Assembly (NCBI GenBank): GCA_040768925.1
Contig: JAXGLZ010000001.1
Location: forward strand, 310,001-374,000
Reading direction: 5' to 3'
Source of the DNA: CALNBC01 sp040768925
Lineage (GTDB): Bacteria > Bacillota > Clostridia > Christensenellales > CALWSW01
Length of the DNA: 64,000 nt
The position numbers and the translations under genes are program-made. The notes beneath the pieces are model-generated. The model was not told the origin of the DNA. It saw only the letters and a list, made by a program, of their open reading frames with translations, and searched no databases. Positions 26,133-34,306 of the stretch are shown here, one piece after another (the first letter of the stretch is position 1; each line of letters begins with the position of its first letter).

Positions 26133-27164
26133 ATGATTAAAACCATCGAATGGACGGGCGGTTCCGTCCGCCTGCTGGACCAGACGAAGCTGCCCAAAGC
26201 CCTGGAATACCTGAACATTTCCACCCCTTCGCGCATGGCAAGGGCGATTCGCGACATGGAGGTGCGGGGCGCGCCGCTAATCGGCGTTTCCGCGGCTTAC
26301 GGCATGGCCCTTTCCGGCCAGCAAAACGGGGGCGACCTTGCCGCCATCGGAAGGGACGCGCAAACCCTGCGCGCCGCCCGGCCCACTGCCGTCAACCTTT
26401 CCTGGGCTGTGGACGCGCAATTGAAAATAGCGCAAAAAAGCGCGAAAAACGGGCAAAAGGCGGTGATTGCCGCGCTGATCGAAAACGCCCTTTTGATCCA
26501 CAAAGAGGACGGTGCGATCAACAGCGCGATCGGCGAACACCTGCTTACCCTGCTGAAGCCGGGCATGGGCGTGCTGACCCACTGCAACGCCGGGGCGCTG
26601 GCCACCACGGCTTACGGCACGGCCACAGCCCCTTTTTACCTGGCAAAGGAACGGGGCATCCCCCTGAAAATCTTTGCGGACGAAACCCGCCCCAGGCTCC
26701 AGGGCGCGTCTTTGACCGCCTTTGAGCTTTGCGAGGCGGGGATGGACGTGACCCTGCTCTGCGACAATATGGCGGCGGTGCTGATGCGATCGGGCCAGAT
26801 CGGCGCCGTGATCACCGGCTGCGACCGGGTGGCGAAAAACGGGGACGCGGCGAACAAGATCGGCACCTTTTCCGTTTCCGTCCTCGCGAAGCACTTCGGG
26901 ATCCCCCTTTATATCGCCGCGCCGGGGCCGACCATCGATTTTTCCTGCCCCACGGGGGCGGAGATTCCCATCGAGGAGCGAAGCGGGGACGAGGTCCGCT
27001 TCATTTGCGGCGTGCAGGCCGCGCCGAAGGGCGTCAAGGTGTTCAACCCGAGCTTTGACGTCACCCCGGCAGAGAACATCACGGCGATCGTGACCGAACG
27101 CGGGATCGCGTATCCGCCGTTTGCAAAAAGCCTTGCCGCGCTTTACGAAAAGGAGAAACCATGA
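26133..27164 (+). CDS. mtnA: S-methyl-5-thioribose-1-phosphate isomerase
   Basis: 343 aa. It isomerises methylthioribose-1-phosphate to the ribulose form in methionine salvage; it belongs to the eIF2B-like family. Signatures are MEVRGAPLIGVSAAYG, LTHCNAGALAT (catalytic Cys), FADETRPRLQGA, TGCDRVAKNGDAANKIGT (catalytic Asp) and APGPTIDF. The ATG at 26133 has only a weak ribosome site; a TTG at 26115 is an alternative. No other mtn genes are nearby. Its stop overlaps the thioesterase start. Confidence 0.94.
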   Translation: MIKTIEWTGGSVRLLDQTKLPKALEYLNISTPSRMARAIRDMEVRGAPLIGVSAAYGMALSGQQNGGDLAAIGRDAQTLRAARPTAVNLSWAVDAQLKIAQKSAKNGQKAVIAALIENALLIHKEDGAINSAIGEHLLTLLKPGMGVLTHCNAGALATTAYGTATAPFYLAKERGIPLKIFADETRPRLQGASLTAFELCEAGMDVTLLCDNMAAVLMRSGQIGAVITGCDRVAKNGDAANKIGTFSVSVLAKHFGIPLYIAAPGPTIDFSCPTGAEIPIEERSGDEVRFICGVQAAPKGVKVFNPSFDVTPAENITAIVTERGIAYPPFAKSLAALYEKEKP

Positions 27165-27886
27165 TTGCTGAAAAAAAACCCGATATCCAGCTTGTGCACA
27201 GGGAAACCCATTTTTTGCCGGAGAAGGACACCGACGTTTTCGGCTTTTTGAAGCCCGCTTCCGCCGCGCTTTTGATGCAGGACCTCGCAGAGATCCACGC
27301 CTCCGAATACGGCAACTCAAGAAGCGATCTTTTAAAGACCGGCGCCGTCTGGGTGCTGGCCAGAACAAAGGCCCTGTTTTCCCGCCTGATTGGCCCCGGG
27401 GAACAGCTGGAGCTTTTGACCTGGCCGGGAAAGCTCATGCGCAACCTTTTTCCCCGGTATTATGCCTTCAACGCCGATGGCGTGACCGTCGGCTCCGCCG
27501 TCACCCTTTGGATGCTGGTGGACGCAAACAATCACGAATCCGCGAACCCCGAAAAGCACGGCGTCTTCATCACCGGGGAGCCGGTCCTTCCCCCGCCCTT
27601 TGAAAACCCGGTGCGCATCCGGGAGCGGGGCGAACCCCTGTATTCCGTGCTCCGCCGCTGCTCCTACAGCGACCTCGATTACAACCGCCACATGAACAAC
27701 GCCCGCTATATCGAATGGCTGTGCGACGCGGTGCGGCCCACAGGCACCCCCGCGGGCTTCCAGGTCAACTATCTTTCCGAAATCCGGGAAAACGAGGAGA
27801 TCCGCCTGAACGTTTATCCCGGCCCGGTGGTCGTGGGGATCAAGGAGGACGGCGCCCGCGCCTTTGAGGGCAAGCTGGACTTCTGA
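27161..27886 (+). CDS. Acyl-ACP thioesterase (FatA/FatB family)
   Basis: 241 aa, double-hotdog fold. It releases fatty acids from acyl carrier protein. The first hotdog (about residues 5-130) and the second (145-241) are visible. YSDLDYNRHMNNARYIEWL in the second half carries the conserved Asn-His active-site region. The ATG overlaps the mtnA stop, so the two are translationally coupled although functionally unrelated. The 270-bp gap that follows contains only an isolated TATAAT at 28076-28081. Confidence 0.9.
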   Translation: MIAEKKPDIQLVHRETHFLPEKDTDVFGFLKPASAALLMQDLAEIHASEYGNSRSDLLKTGAVWVLARTKALFSRLIGPGEQLELLTWPGKLMRNLFPRYYAFNADGVTVGSAVTLWMLVDANNHESANPEKHGVFITGEPVLPPPFENPVRIRERGEPLYSVLRRCSYSDLDYNRHMNNARYIEWLCDAVRPTGTPAGFQVNYLSEIRENEEIRLNVYPGPVVVGIKEDGARAFEGKLDF

Positions 27887-28156
27887 TTCGGGCAAAGGGG
27901 CCGCAACGCCGCGTTTGGCGCAAAAAGCCGAACCGGCCCACCGGTTTTCGCTGCGGAAGGCAAAACTTCCGCCCGTTCCCGCTGCGGGTTTGCCCCTTGC
28001 TGGCGCCGGGCAAAAGCGAAAGGGATTCCACCGGGGTTTGCCAAGACTTCTGGTGAAAAGCAGGCCAAGCTATGGTATAATGGCTGCCAGGCAGCTATGA
28101 TACGCTTATTTTATGCGCGTGCGATTTTTGGCCTGCGGCCAAACGCGTATGCGGGG

Positions 28157-29134
28157 ATGACACCAAAAAACGAAAGGATTCTTTGCCCATTGGAAAAAAA
28201 GCGAATCCTCTACCTTGTGCTTTGCGTGGCCTTTGGTCTTGCCGCCGCCGCGGCGGGCCTTTTGCCCGTCGCGTTTCTGCCGGCGATCCTGATCCCGGTG
28301 CTCATGTTTGTTTCCGGGAGCATTTTGGGTTTTCCCGGCGCTTTTCTTTCCACCTTTTCCTGCTTTCTTCTTTCCGCCGGCCTTTTTGGCCAGGCCGCCA
28401 TACCCGGCGTGGTCTTTGCCGGGGTCTGCGCCTTTGGCGGCGCGGTGGTCATGTCCTTTTCCCGCCGCTCCTTTGAGGTTCTGGTCGGCGCCTGCGGCGT
28501 GACCATGCTGGGGATCTGGAGCAACATCCTTGTTTCCGCCCAGATGCTCGGCCCCGAGGTCATCGAAAAGCTCTTCGTGGCGGACGAAACCGTGCTTTCG
28601 CTGATGCGCCAGTCCTATTCCCTTGTCGGCTATACCGAGCGGGAGATTTCCGCCCTGATCGGCGAATTTGTTTCGCTCTATGGCGAGATGGTCCCGGCCG
28701 TTTTGCTCGGCATCGCCATGATCGCCGGGCTTTTGGCTTTTTTGCTGGCTTCCGGGCTGACCAGAGGAAAAAGGCCGTATACCGTCCCCCCCTTCTCCCA
28801 GTGGTGTATGCCGAAAGGGAGCGTGCCGGGCGCGTTTTTGTTCCTTGCCGCGGGATTCATCGGCGATTCCCAGGGATGGCCGGGGTTTTCTTCCGTCCTT
28901 CTCGCTGCCCAGATTTTCATCATGATCGCCTATTCGCTCCAGGGCCTTGCGGTCGTGTGGTTCATCCTGGGCAGAACGAAGCTGCCCCTTGGCGCCAGGC
29001 TGCCCGTCGCCGTCCTTGGCTTGGTCTTCGTCGGCACCGGGCTGTTGTTCGTCGCCATCATCGATTCCCTGATGGGCTTTCGAAAGCGCGTCCCCCCGAA
29101 CGACGCGGGGCCGCCCGGCCCCCCCGCGATCTAA
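28157..29134 (+). CDS. YybS-like (DUF2232) membrane protein
   Basis: About 325 aa, with eight or so hydrophobic segments. The family sits directly upstream of gdpP-rplI-dnaB in Firmicutes, which is exactly the context here, and this is the main ground for the call together with the DUF2232-like topology. Its molecular role is unknown; it resembles ECF-type integral membrane proteins. The ATG 28157 has GCGGGG upstream; a TTG at 28190 behind AAAGGA is an alternative. The C-terminus is Pro/Gly-rich. Confidence 0.8.
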   Translation: MTPKNERILCPLEKKRILYLVLCVAFGLAAAAAGLLPVAFLPAILIPVLMFVSGSILGFPGAFLSTFSCFLLSAGLFGQAAIPGVVFAGVCAFGGAVVMSFSRRSFEVLVGACGVTMLGIWSNILVSAQMLGPEVIEKLFVADETVLSLMRQSYSLVGYTEREISALIGEFVSLYGEMVPAVLLGIAMIAGLLAFLLASGLTRGKRPYTVPPFSQWCMPKGSVPGAFLFLAAGFIGDSQGWPGFSSVLLAAQIFIMIAYSLQGLAVVWFILGRTKLPLGARLPVAVLGLVFVGTGLLFVAIIDSLMGFRKRVPPNDAGPPGPPAI

Positions 29135-29158
29135 CCGCGGAGTAAAGGGGTGCCGCTT

Positions 29159-30988
29159 ATGAAGAACTGGCTTTCACACCTGTTTGGCAGAACCAAAAAA
29201 CCGGCGGAAAAGGGCGCGCCCCTTTCCGCTCAAAAGGACGGGCCGAACTGGGATTTGATGCTCCGCCTTTTGGAAAAGACCGACCTTCCCATGGCCCTGA
29301 TCGGCAAAAAAGGCTCCCTCGCCTGGGCGAACGGCGCGTATCTTGCCCTGATGGGGGGCTATGATCTGACCGCCTTTACCCGCGCCTTTGACCTGCGGTT
29401 CCCCGCCAACGAGGAAAACCTTCGCATCCACGGCAGGATCCTCGACCTTTACGCCCTTCCCGCTTCTTTGGGCGGGGAGCAGGGGCAAACGGGCTGCTTT
29501 GTTTACCTTGTTGACCGCACCGCCGAGCGGGCGGAGCTTGAATGCGCCGGCAACGCGGAATCCGCCATCCTTCTCGCCCAGATCGATAATTACGAGGAGC
29601 TTTCCGAAAGCGATCTGGATTCCGCCCGGGCCGCCGAAGCGATCGTGGCCGAGAACATCACCGCCGCCGGCGGGGTTTGCCGCCGGTACGAGCGGGGGAA
29701 ATACTTCATCGTCATGGAGCGCGAAAAGGTGCTGGAACTGCGGAAAAAGAAGTTCTCCATGCTGGACGCCGTGCGGGACATTAAAACCAGCTCCGCCATG
29801 CCGGTGACGATTTCCGTCGCCGTGGGGATCGGAACGGGCATCCAGGAAAGCGAGCGCTTTGCCCGCCAGGCCATGGACCTTGCCCAAGGCCGGGGCGGCG
29901 ACCAGTGCGTCGTCAACGAAAACGGGGCATTTTCCTTCTTCGGCGGCAGGGTGCAGATCGGCGAGCGCCATTCGCGGGTCAAAACCCGGGTTTTTGCCGC
30001 GGCCCTGTCCAATCTGATCGCCGAAAGCGCCCAGGTGATGATCATGGGCCACCGCTCCCCGGATTTTGACTGCGCCGGGGCCGCCCTGGGGGTCGCCCGC
30101 TGCGCCCGGGCGCTGAAAAAACCGGTTTATATGGTGCTTGAGGGCAAAAACGCCGCCATCCTCCCTTTTTTGGAAGAGCTTGCCGTCCGGCCGGAATACG
30201 ACGGCTTCATCATCCCGCCGGAGAAGGCCGAGCGCATGTCGACGCCGGACACGCTGGTTTTTTTGGTGGACACCCAGCGCCAGCACGCCGCCCCCGCGCC
30301 GGAGCTTCTCGACCGGGCGAACGCCGTCATCGTCATCGACCATCACAGAAAAGGGCTGGATTCCTTCGCCTGCGCCACTTTGCAGTACACGGAGCCCACG
30401 GCTTCCTCCACCTGCGAGCTGGTGGCCGAAACCATCCAGTATTTCAAGCCGGACGTGCGGCCCACCCCCTTCGAGGCCTCCATTCTCATGGCCGGGCTGA
30501 TGGTGGACACCAAGAGCTTTTCCGTCAGCGCCGGGGCGCGGACTTTTGAGGCCGCGGGCTACCTTCGCCGCTGCGGGGCGGACGCCGCCTTTGTCCGCCA
30601 GATCCGGCAGGACGATATGCAGACCTTTAACGACCGGGCGGCGATCGTTAAAACCGCACGGATGCTGCTGCCCGGCGTTTTCGTTGCGGTTTGCCCGCCG
30701 GGGCTGAAAAACCCCGCGCTGCTCGCCGCCCAGGCCGCGGATACCCTGACCACCATCAAGGGGATCGAGGTGGCCTTCGTGGTGGCGGAAAACGGGGAAA
30801 ACGCCTCGGTTTCCGCCCGTTCCATCGGCGATTTCAACGTGCAGCTCATCATGGAGGCCATCGGCGGCGGCGGCCAGCTGAACGTCGCCGGGGCGCTGCT
30901 GCCGGACTGCACGGCAAAAGAGGCGCAGGAACGGCTGGAAGCGGCCGTTCGGGAATATGTGGACGCCATGGAGGTCAAAAAGGGCTGA
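29159..30988 (+). CDS. gdpP: GdpP-like cyclic-di-AMP phosphodiesterase lacking the usual membrane anchor
   Basis: 609 aa. GdpP hydrolyses c-di-AMP. Visible are a PAS-like region (about residues 30-115), a degenerate GGDEF domain (about 130-265, without a GGDEF motif), the DHH domain with GHRSPDFDCAGAA and Asp394-His-His, and the DHHA1 domain with GGGGQLNVAGA. Classical GdpP has two N-terminal helices; here the start (ATG 29159 behind AAAGGGG) leads straight into a charged segment, so the enzyme looks cytosolic. Gene order YybS-like - gdpP - rplI - dnaB is conserved. Confidence 0.9.
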   Translation: MKNWLSHLFGRTKKPAEKGAPLSAQKDGPNWDLMLRLLEKTDLPMALIGKKGSLAWANGAYLALMGGYDLTAFTRAFDLRFPANEENLRIHGRILDLYALPASLGGEQGQTGCFVYLVDRTAERAELECAGNAESAILLAQIDNYEELSESDLDSARAAEAIVAENITAAGGVCRRYERGKYFIVMEREKVLELRKKKFSMLDAVRDIKTSSAMPVTISVAVGIGTGIQESERFARQAMDLAQGRGGDQCVVNENGAFSFFGGRVQIGERHSRVKTRVFAAALSNLIAESAQVMIMGHRSPDFDCAGAALGVARCARALKKPVYMVLEGKNAAILPFLEELAVRPEYDGFIIPPEKAERMSTPDTLVFLVDTQRQHAAPAPELLDRANAVIVIDHHRKGLDSFACATLQYTEPTASSTCELVAETIQYFKPDVRPTPFEASILMAGLMVDTKSFSVSAGARTFEAAGYLRRCGADAAFVRQIRQDDMQTFNDRAAIVKTARMLLPGVFVAVCPPGLKNPALLAAQAADTLTTIKGIEVAFVVAENGENASVSARSIGDFNVQLIMEAIGGGGQLNVAGALLPDCTAKEAQERLEAAVREYVDAMEVKKG

Positions 30989-31099
30989 CGGGGGTTTTAG
31001 GTTTTTTTAGATGCCGGGATCGCGGAGAAAGGGAATTCCCTGTTTTTGAAAAAAGTTTTGGCTTTGGGATATCCCTGTTTCTTCTGAAAAAGTTTTTTT

Positions 31100-31290
31100 G
31101 AGGAACAAAGGGAATCCTCGTTTTTCCCGGAAAGGTCCGGTGAAAGGGAACGCATCGTTTTTTCGGACAAAGCGCTTTCCGGCGCAAAGGGAGTCTCCTT
31201 TTTTCCGAAAAAAGCGCTTTCCGGCGCAAAGGGAATCTCCTTTTTTCCGAAAAAAGCGCTTCCCGGCGCAAAGGGATCCTCCTTTTTTTC
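31100..31290 (-). repeat. Tandem 42-bp repeats at the edge of family L copy L5
   Basis: The unit CCTTTTTTCCGAAAAAAGCG plus CTTTCCGGCGCAAAGGGAATCT recurs with 42-bp period at 31197, 31239 and 31281, with a diverged copy at about 31155. Each unit contains TTTTTTCCGAAAAAA, a hairpin that also reads as a terminator. Long open frames on both strands here are repeat artefacts. Confidence 0.8.
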
Positions 31291-31480
31291 CGAAAAAAAG
31301 GAGCAAAAAACGCCGGGGTGGGCCCCGGGCCCCCTGGCCGGCAAGTTATGAGCGCTTCGGGAACCCAGGGCGTCTGGAAACACGCCTGAGCAAGTATACT
31401 CTGGCTTCGGAGTGTCCCCTTTCGGCTACCAGCGCACATCCCTTATGGGGGTTTGGTGCAAACGGATCAAAGGGGCGGGG
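31291..31480 (-). repeat. Family L repeat, copy L5
   Basis: On the - strand it matches the L1/L2 leader, including CCATAAGGGATGTGCGC, a GTGTTTCCAGACGCCCTGGG-like segment and the GCCGGCCAGGGGGCC part. It lies between gdpP and rplI, so it interrupts an otherwise conserved operon order. Bases 30989-31099 are low-complexity T-rich sequence. Confidence 0.75.
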
Positions 31481-31580
31481 CGCCTCTTTCGGGCGGACAA
31501 AGTCCGGGGATAATGTTTTTGGCAGGCAAACAGATTCTTTTTAAATCATACAACCACCACCTTGAAAAGGAGGACGCGAT

Positions 31581-32027
31581 ATGAAAGTGATATTGCTGAA
31601 AGATGTGAAAGGCACGGGCAAGGCCGGCGCCGTGGCCGAGGTGAGCGACGGCTACGCCCAGAACTTCCTCATTCCCAAAGGCCTTGCGAAGATTGCGACG
31701 GCCGGCACCATCAACGCGGCAAAGATGGCAGAGGCCGCGGAAAAACACAAAAAGCAGGTCGAAGCCGAAACGGCGAAGGAGCTTGCGAAAACCCTGAACG
31801 GCAGGGTCGTCACCGTCAAGGCGAAATGCGGGGAAAGCGGCCGCCTGTTCGGCGCGATCACCTCCAAGGAGATCGCCGAAGCCGCAGCGGCCCAGCTCGG
31901 CCACGCGTTTGACAAGAAAAAGGTCGAGCTTTCCGGCAACATCAAGGAACTCGGAACCTACGACGTTCCCGTCCGCCTGTACGCCGAAACGGTTACCACG
32001 CTGAAGGTCGTCATCGAAAAGGAGTAA
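31581..32027 (+). CDS. rplI: 50S ribosomal protein L9
   Basis: 148 aa. The L9 N-terminal domain (MKVILLKDVKGTGKAG, then VSDGYAQNFLIPKGLA) and a connecting helix lead to the C-terminal domain (CGESGRLFGAITSKEIAEA). It binds 23S rRNA near the L1 stalk. The ATG follows AAAAGGAGG. It runs directly into dnaB, with 4 bp between stop and start. Confidence 0.98.
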   Translation: MKVILLKDVKGTGKAGAVAEVSDGYAQNFLIPKGLAKIATAGTINAAKMAEAAEKHKKQVEAETAKELAKTLNGRVVTVKAKCGESGRLFGAITSKEIAEAAAAQLGHAFDKKKVELSGNIKELGTYDVPVRLYAETVTTLKVVIEKE

Positions 32028-32031
32028 CACC

Positions 32032-33369
32032 ATGGCAGAGCTTGCCCCGGCGCAGATCCCCCAGATCCCGCCTCACAGCGCGGAGGCGGAGCGCGCCGTT
32101 TTGGGCGCCGCGCTCAAGAGCCAGGCGGCCTTCGCCGCGGTTTCCGAGCGGCTGGCCGAGGGGGATTTTTACCTTCCCGCCCACGCTCTGATCTATTCCG
32201 CCATGGCGGAGCTGCATTCTTCCGGCGCGCCGGTGGATATTGTGACCACCGTCACCGCGCTGGAGACGAAAGGCCAGCTCGCCCAGGCGGGGGGGCTTGC
32301 CTATGTCACCGACCTGCCCCTTTTTGTGCCCACCGTCACCAACCTTCCCCATTACCTGGGCCTGGTCGAGGAGCAGTCGATCCGAAGGCGGCTCATCAGC
32401 GCCGCGAACGACATCGCGGCGGACAGCTTTTCCGGCGAGAGCGACCTTTCCTCCCTGCTTTCCGGCGCGGAAAAGCGGGTGTTCGACATTTCGATGAAGG
32501 ACATGTCCCGGGGCTTGCGCCGGGTTTCGGAAGATATTCTGGACGTTTATCTCGGCCTGGGCGCCGTTTCCTCCAAAAACGGCGTCACCGGCCTTGCCAC
32601 GGGGTTTCACGACCTTGATTCCAAGCTTTCCGGCCTGCAAAAGTCCGATCTCATCATCGTCGCCGGCCGCCCTTCCATGGGCAAGACCTCCTTCGCCATC
32701 AACATGGCCCAGTACGCCATGCTGCGCGGCGCCGCCGTGGCGGTTTTTTCCCTGGAAATGAGCCGCGAACAGCTGATGACCCGAATGATGTGCTCGGACG
32801 CCAAGGTGGACCTTCAGGCCCTTCGCACCGGGGCTTTGTCCCAGTCGGACTGGGACAGCCTTTCCGAAGCCATGGCCCGCCTGCAAAGCACCAGCTGCTA
32901 TATCGACGACACCGGCGGCGTCACCGTTTCCGAAATGCGCACAAAGCTCCGAAGGCTCAAGCTGGAGCTGGGCCGGCTGGATCTGGTGGTAATCGACTAC
33001 CTTCAACTGATGAGCTATACCGGAAAATCGGAGAACCGCGTCCAGATCGTGGCGGAGATCACCCGTTCCCTGAAGATGCTCGCCCGGGAACTGGACGTGC
33101 CCGTGGTGCTTTTGTCCCAGCTTTCCCGCGCGCCGGAGCAGCGCACCGACCACCGGCCGATGATGAGCGACCTTCGCGAATCCGGCTCCATCGAGCAGGA
33201 CGCGGACGTGATCGTCATGCTTTACCGCCCGGCGGTTTACGACCCCACGGCGGGGAACGAGGCCGTAGCCATCGTCGCGAAGCACAGGAACGGCCCCACG
33301 GGGGATGTGGAGCTCATCTGGAACGGCAGCATCACCTCTTATCAAAACGTTTCGGACAGGCAATCATGA
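32032..33369 (+). CDS. dnaB: Replicative DNA helicase
   Basis: 445 aa. It is the hexameric 5'-3' helicase of the replication fork (called dnaC in Bacillus). The N-terminal primase-interaction domain covers about residues 12-110. The RecA-type motor has Walker A GRPSMGKTSF, EMSREQLMTRMM, the Walker B strand LVVIDYLQLM, SQLSRAPEQR and the C-terminal AKHRNGPTG. The ATG is coupled to the rplI stop. Confidence 0.97.
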   Translation: MAELAPAQIPQIPPHSAEAERAVLGAALKSQAAFAAVSERLAEGDFYLPAHALIYSAMAELHSSGAPVDIVTTVTALETKGQLAQAGGLAYVTDLPLFVPTVTNLPHYLGLVEEQSIRRRLISAANDIAADSFSGESDLSSLLSGAEKRVFDISMKDMSRGLRRVSEDILDVYLGLGAVSSKNGVTGLATGFHDLDSKLSGLQKSDLIIVAGRPSMGKTSFAINMAQYAMLRGAAVAVFSLEMSREQLMTRMMCSDAKVDLQALRTGALSQSDWDSLSEAMARLQSTSCYIDDTGGVTVSEMRTKLRRLKLELGRLDLVVIDYLQLMSYTGKSENRVQIVAEITRSLKMLARELDVPVVLLSQLSRAPEQRTDHRPMMSDLRESGSIEQDADVIVMLYRPAVYDPTAGNEAVAIVAKHRNGPTGDVELIWNGSITSYQNVSDRQS

Positions 33370-33395
33370 TTATCATCAAAAAAGGAGCGCGCACC

Positions 33396-33665
33396 ATGGC
33401 AGAACTCACGGACATCCAGTTCATCGTGATGGAGGATGACGACGGAAACGAAATGGAACTTCAGATCGCCGACGAATTCGACTTCAACGGCGAGCACATC
33501 CTCGCCCTTTGCCCCCCGCAAGACGCAAACGAGGACGAGGACGAGGTCAGCTTCTTCCTTTGCAGCGGCGATGGGGACGAGTTTGATCTGATGCCGATCG
33601 AGGACGAAAAAACCATCGATCTGCTCGCAAACATCCTGGAGGACAGGCTGCTCGCCCGGAGCTGA
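33396..33665 (+). CDS. DUF1292 (YrzB-like) protein
   Basis: 89 aa, acidic. The family signature DDDGNEMELQI(A)DEF and the C-terminal DLMPIEDEKTIDLLANILED are clear. Its function is unknown; such proteins are common in Firmicutes. The ATG at 33396 follows AAAAGGAGCG. It is 26 bp downstream of dnaB, so it is probably on the same transcript. A second, distinct family member follows at 33821. Confidence 0.85.
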   Translation: MAELTDIQFIVMEDDDGNEMELQIADEFDFNGEHILALCPPQDANEDEDEVSFFLCSGDGDEFDLMPIEDEKTIDLLANILEDRLLARS

Positions 33666-33714
33666 CCCTTCGCCTTTTCCGTATTTTGGCGGTGAAGCGG
33701 ACTTTTGGGGTATC

Positions 33715-33735
33715 ATTGCCCCAAATTGGGGCAAT
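33715..33735. promoter_or_regulatory. Palindrome next to the second DUF1292 promoter
   Basis: ATTGCCCCAA-A-TTGGGGCAAT, ten-base arms around one central base, perfect. It ends 6 bp upstream of the -35 element at 33742. There is no T run, so an operator is more likely than a terminator, but no cognate regulator is identified. Confidence 0.55.
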
Positions 33736-33741
33736 TATAGG

Positions 33742-33770
33742 TTGACCGGCAGGATATTAGGGTGTACAAT
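33742..33770 (+). promoter_or_regulatory. Promoter of the second DUF1292 gene
   Basis: TTGACC (33742-33747) and TACAAT (33765-33770) with a 17-bp spacer, about 50 bp before the ATG. One of the clearest promoters in the window. Confidence 0.75.
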
Positions 33771-33820
33771 GCTTACGCTACTGGTACAATCAACCAATAT
33801 AGATAAAAAGGAGAAAACCG

Positions 33821-34180
33821 ATGTCCGATACTCTCAACAATAACGAGGAAATGTCTGTGGAAGTCGTTACCTTCCAGGACGACGACGGCAACGAGTTCGA
33901 CATGGAGATCGTCGAGGAATTCGAGCACGCGGGCAGGAAGTTCGCCGTGCTGGCCGAAATCAACGAGGACGGCGACGAGTGCGGCGACGAGTGCGGCGAC
34001 GAAGCCTGCGCCTGCTGCTGCGGCTGCGAAGACGAGGGCGACGAAGAAGAGGAAGAAGCCCTGTACATCTTCGAGGTCATTTCCGGCGAAAACGGCGAGG
34101 AATTCGTTCCCGTGGACGACGACAACCTGCTCGACGAGCTCTCCACAGTGGTGGAAAACCTGCTTTTTACCGAGGAATAA
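33821..34180 (+). CDS. DUF1292 protein with an inserted cysteine cluster
   Basis: 119 aa. The N-terminal half has the family motif DDDGNEFDMEIVEEFE, and the C-terminus matches the paralogue at 33396. Between them, about residues 48-76, lies an Asp/Glu/Cys stretch with seven cysteines in about 16 residues (DECGDEC... ACACCCGC), encoded partly by a repeated 12-bp unit, followed by five consecutive Glu. Such a cluster could bind metal, but this is inference. It has its own promoter and an adjacent palindrome, unlike its paralogue. Confidence 0.82.
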   Translation: MSDTLNNNEEMSVEVVTFQDDDGNEFDMEIVEEFEHAGRKFAVLAEINEDGDECGDECGDEACACCCGCEDEGDEEEEEALYIFEVISGENGEEFVPVDDDNLLDELSTVVENLLFTEE

Positions 34181-34238
34181 ACAGAAACGGGGCGGGGCCG
34201 CTTCGCACCGCTTTTTTTCCGCGCAGTTTCCCGGCGTT

Positions 34239-34268
34239 GCGGGGCGGAGCGATCATTCTCCGCCCCGC
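34239..34268 (+). promoter_or_regulatory. Strong hairpin upstream of deoD
   Basis: GCGGGGCGGAG / CTCCGCCCCGC, 11 perfect pairs with an 8-nt loop, ending 38 bp before the deoD ATG. There is no T run. It could be a leader structure or a weak terminator of the DUF1292 transcript. Confidence 0.45.
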
Positions 34269-34306
34269 TCATCATGTCCGAATGCCTGTTTTGAGGAGGG
34301 CGCATC

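Noticed and set aside
30975..31439. Repetitive Arg/Phe/Leu-rich small proteins on the - strand
   Set aside because: They are translations of the 42-bp tandem repeats and family L copy L5, with no ribosome site.
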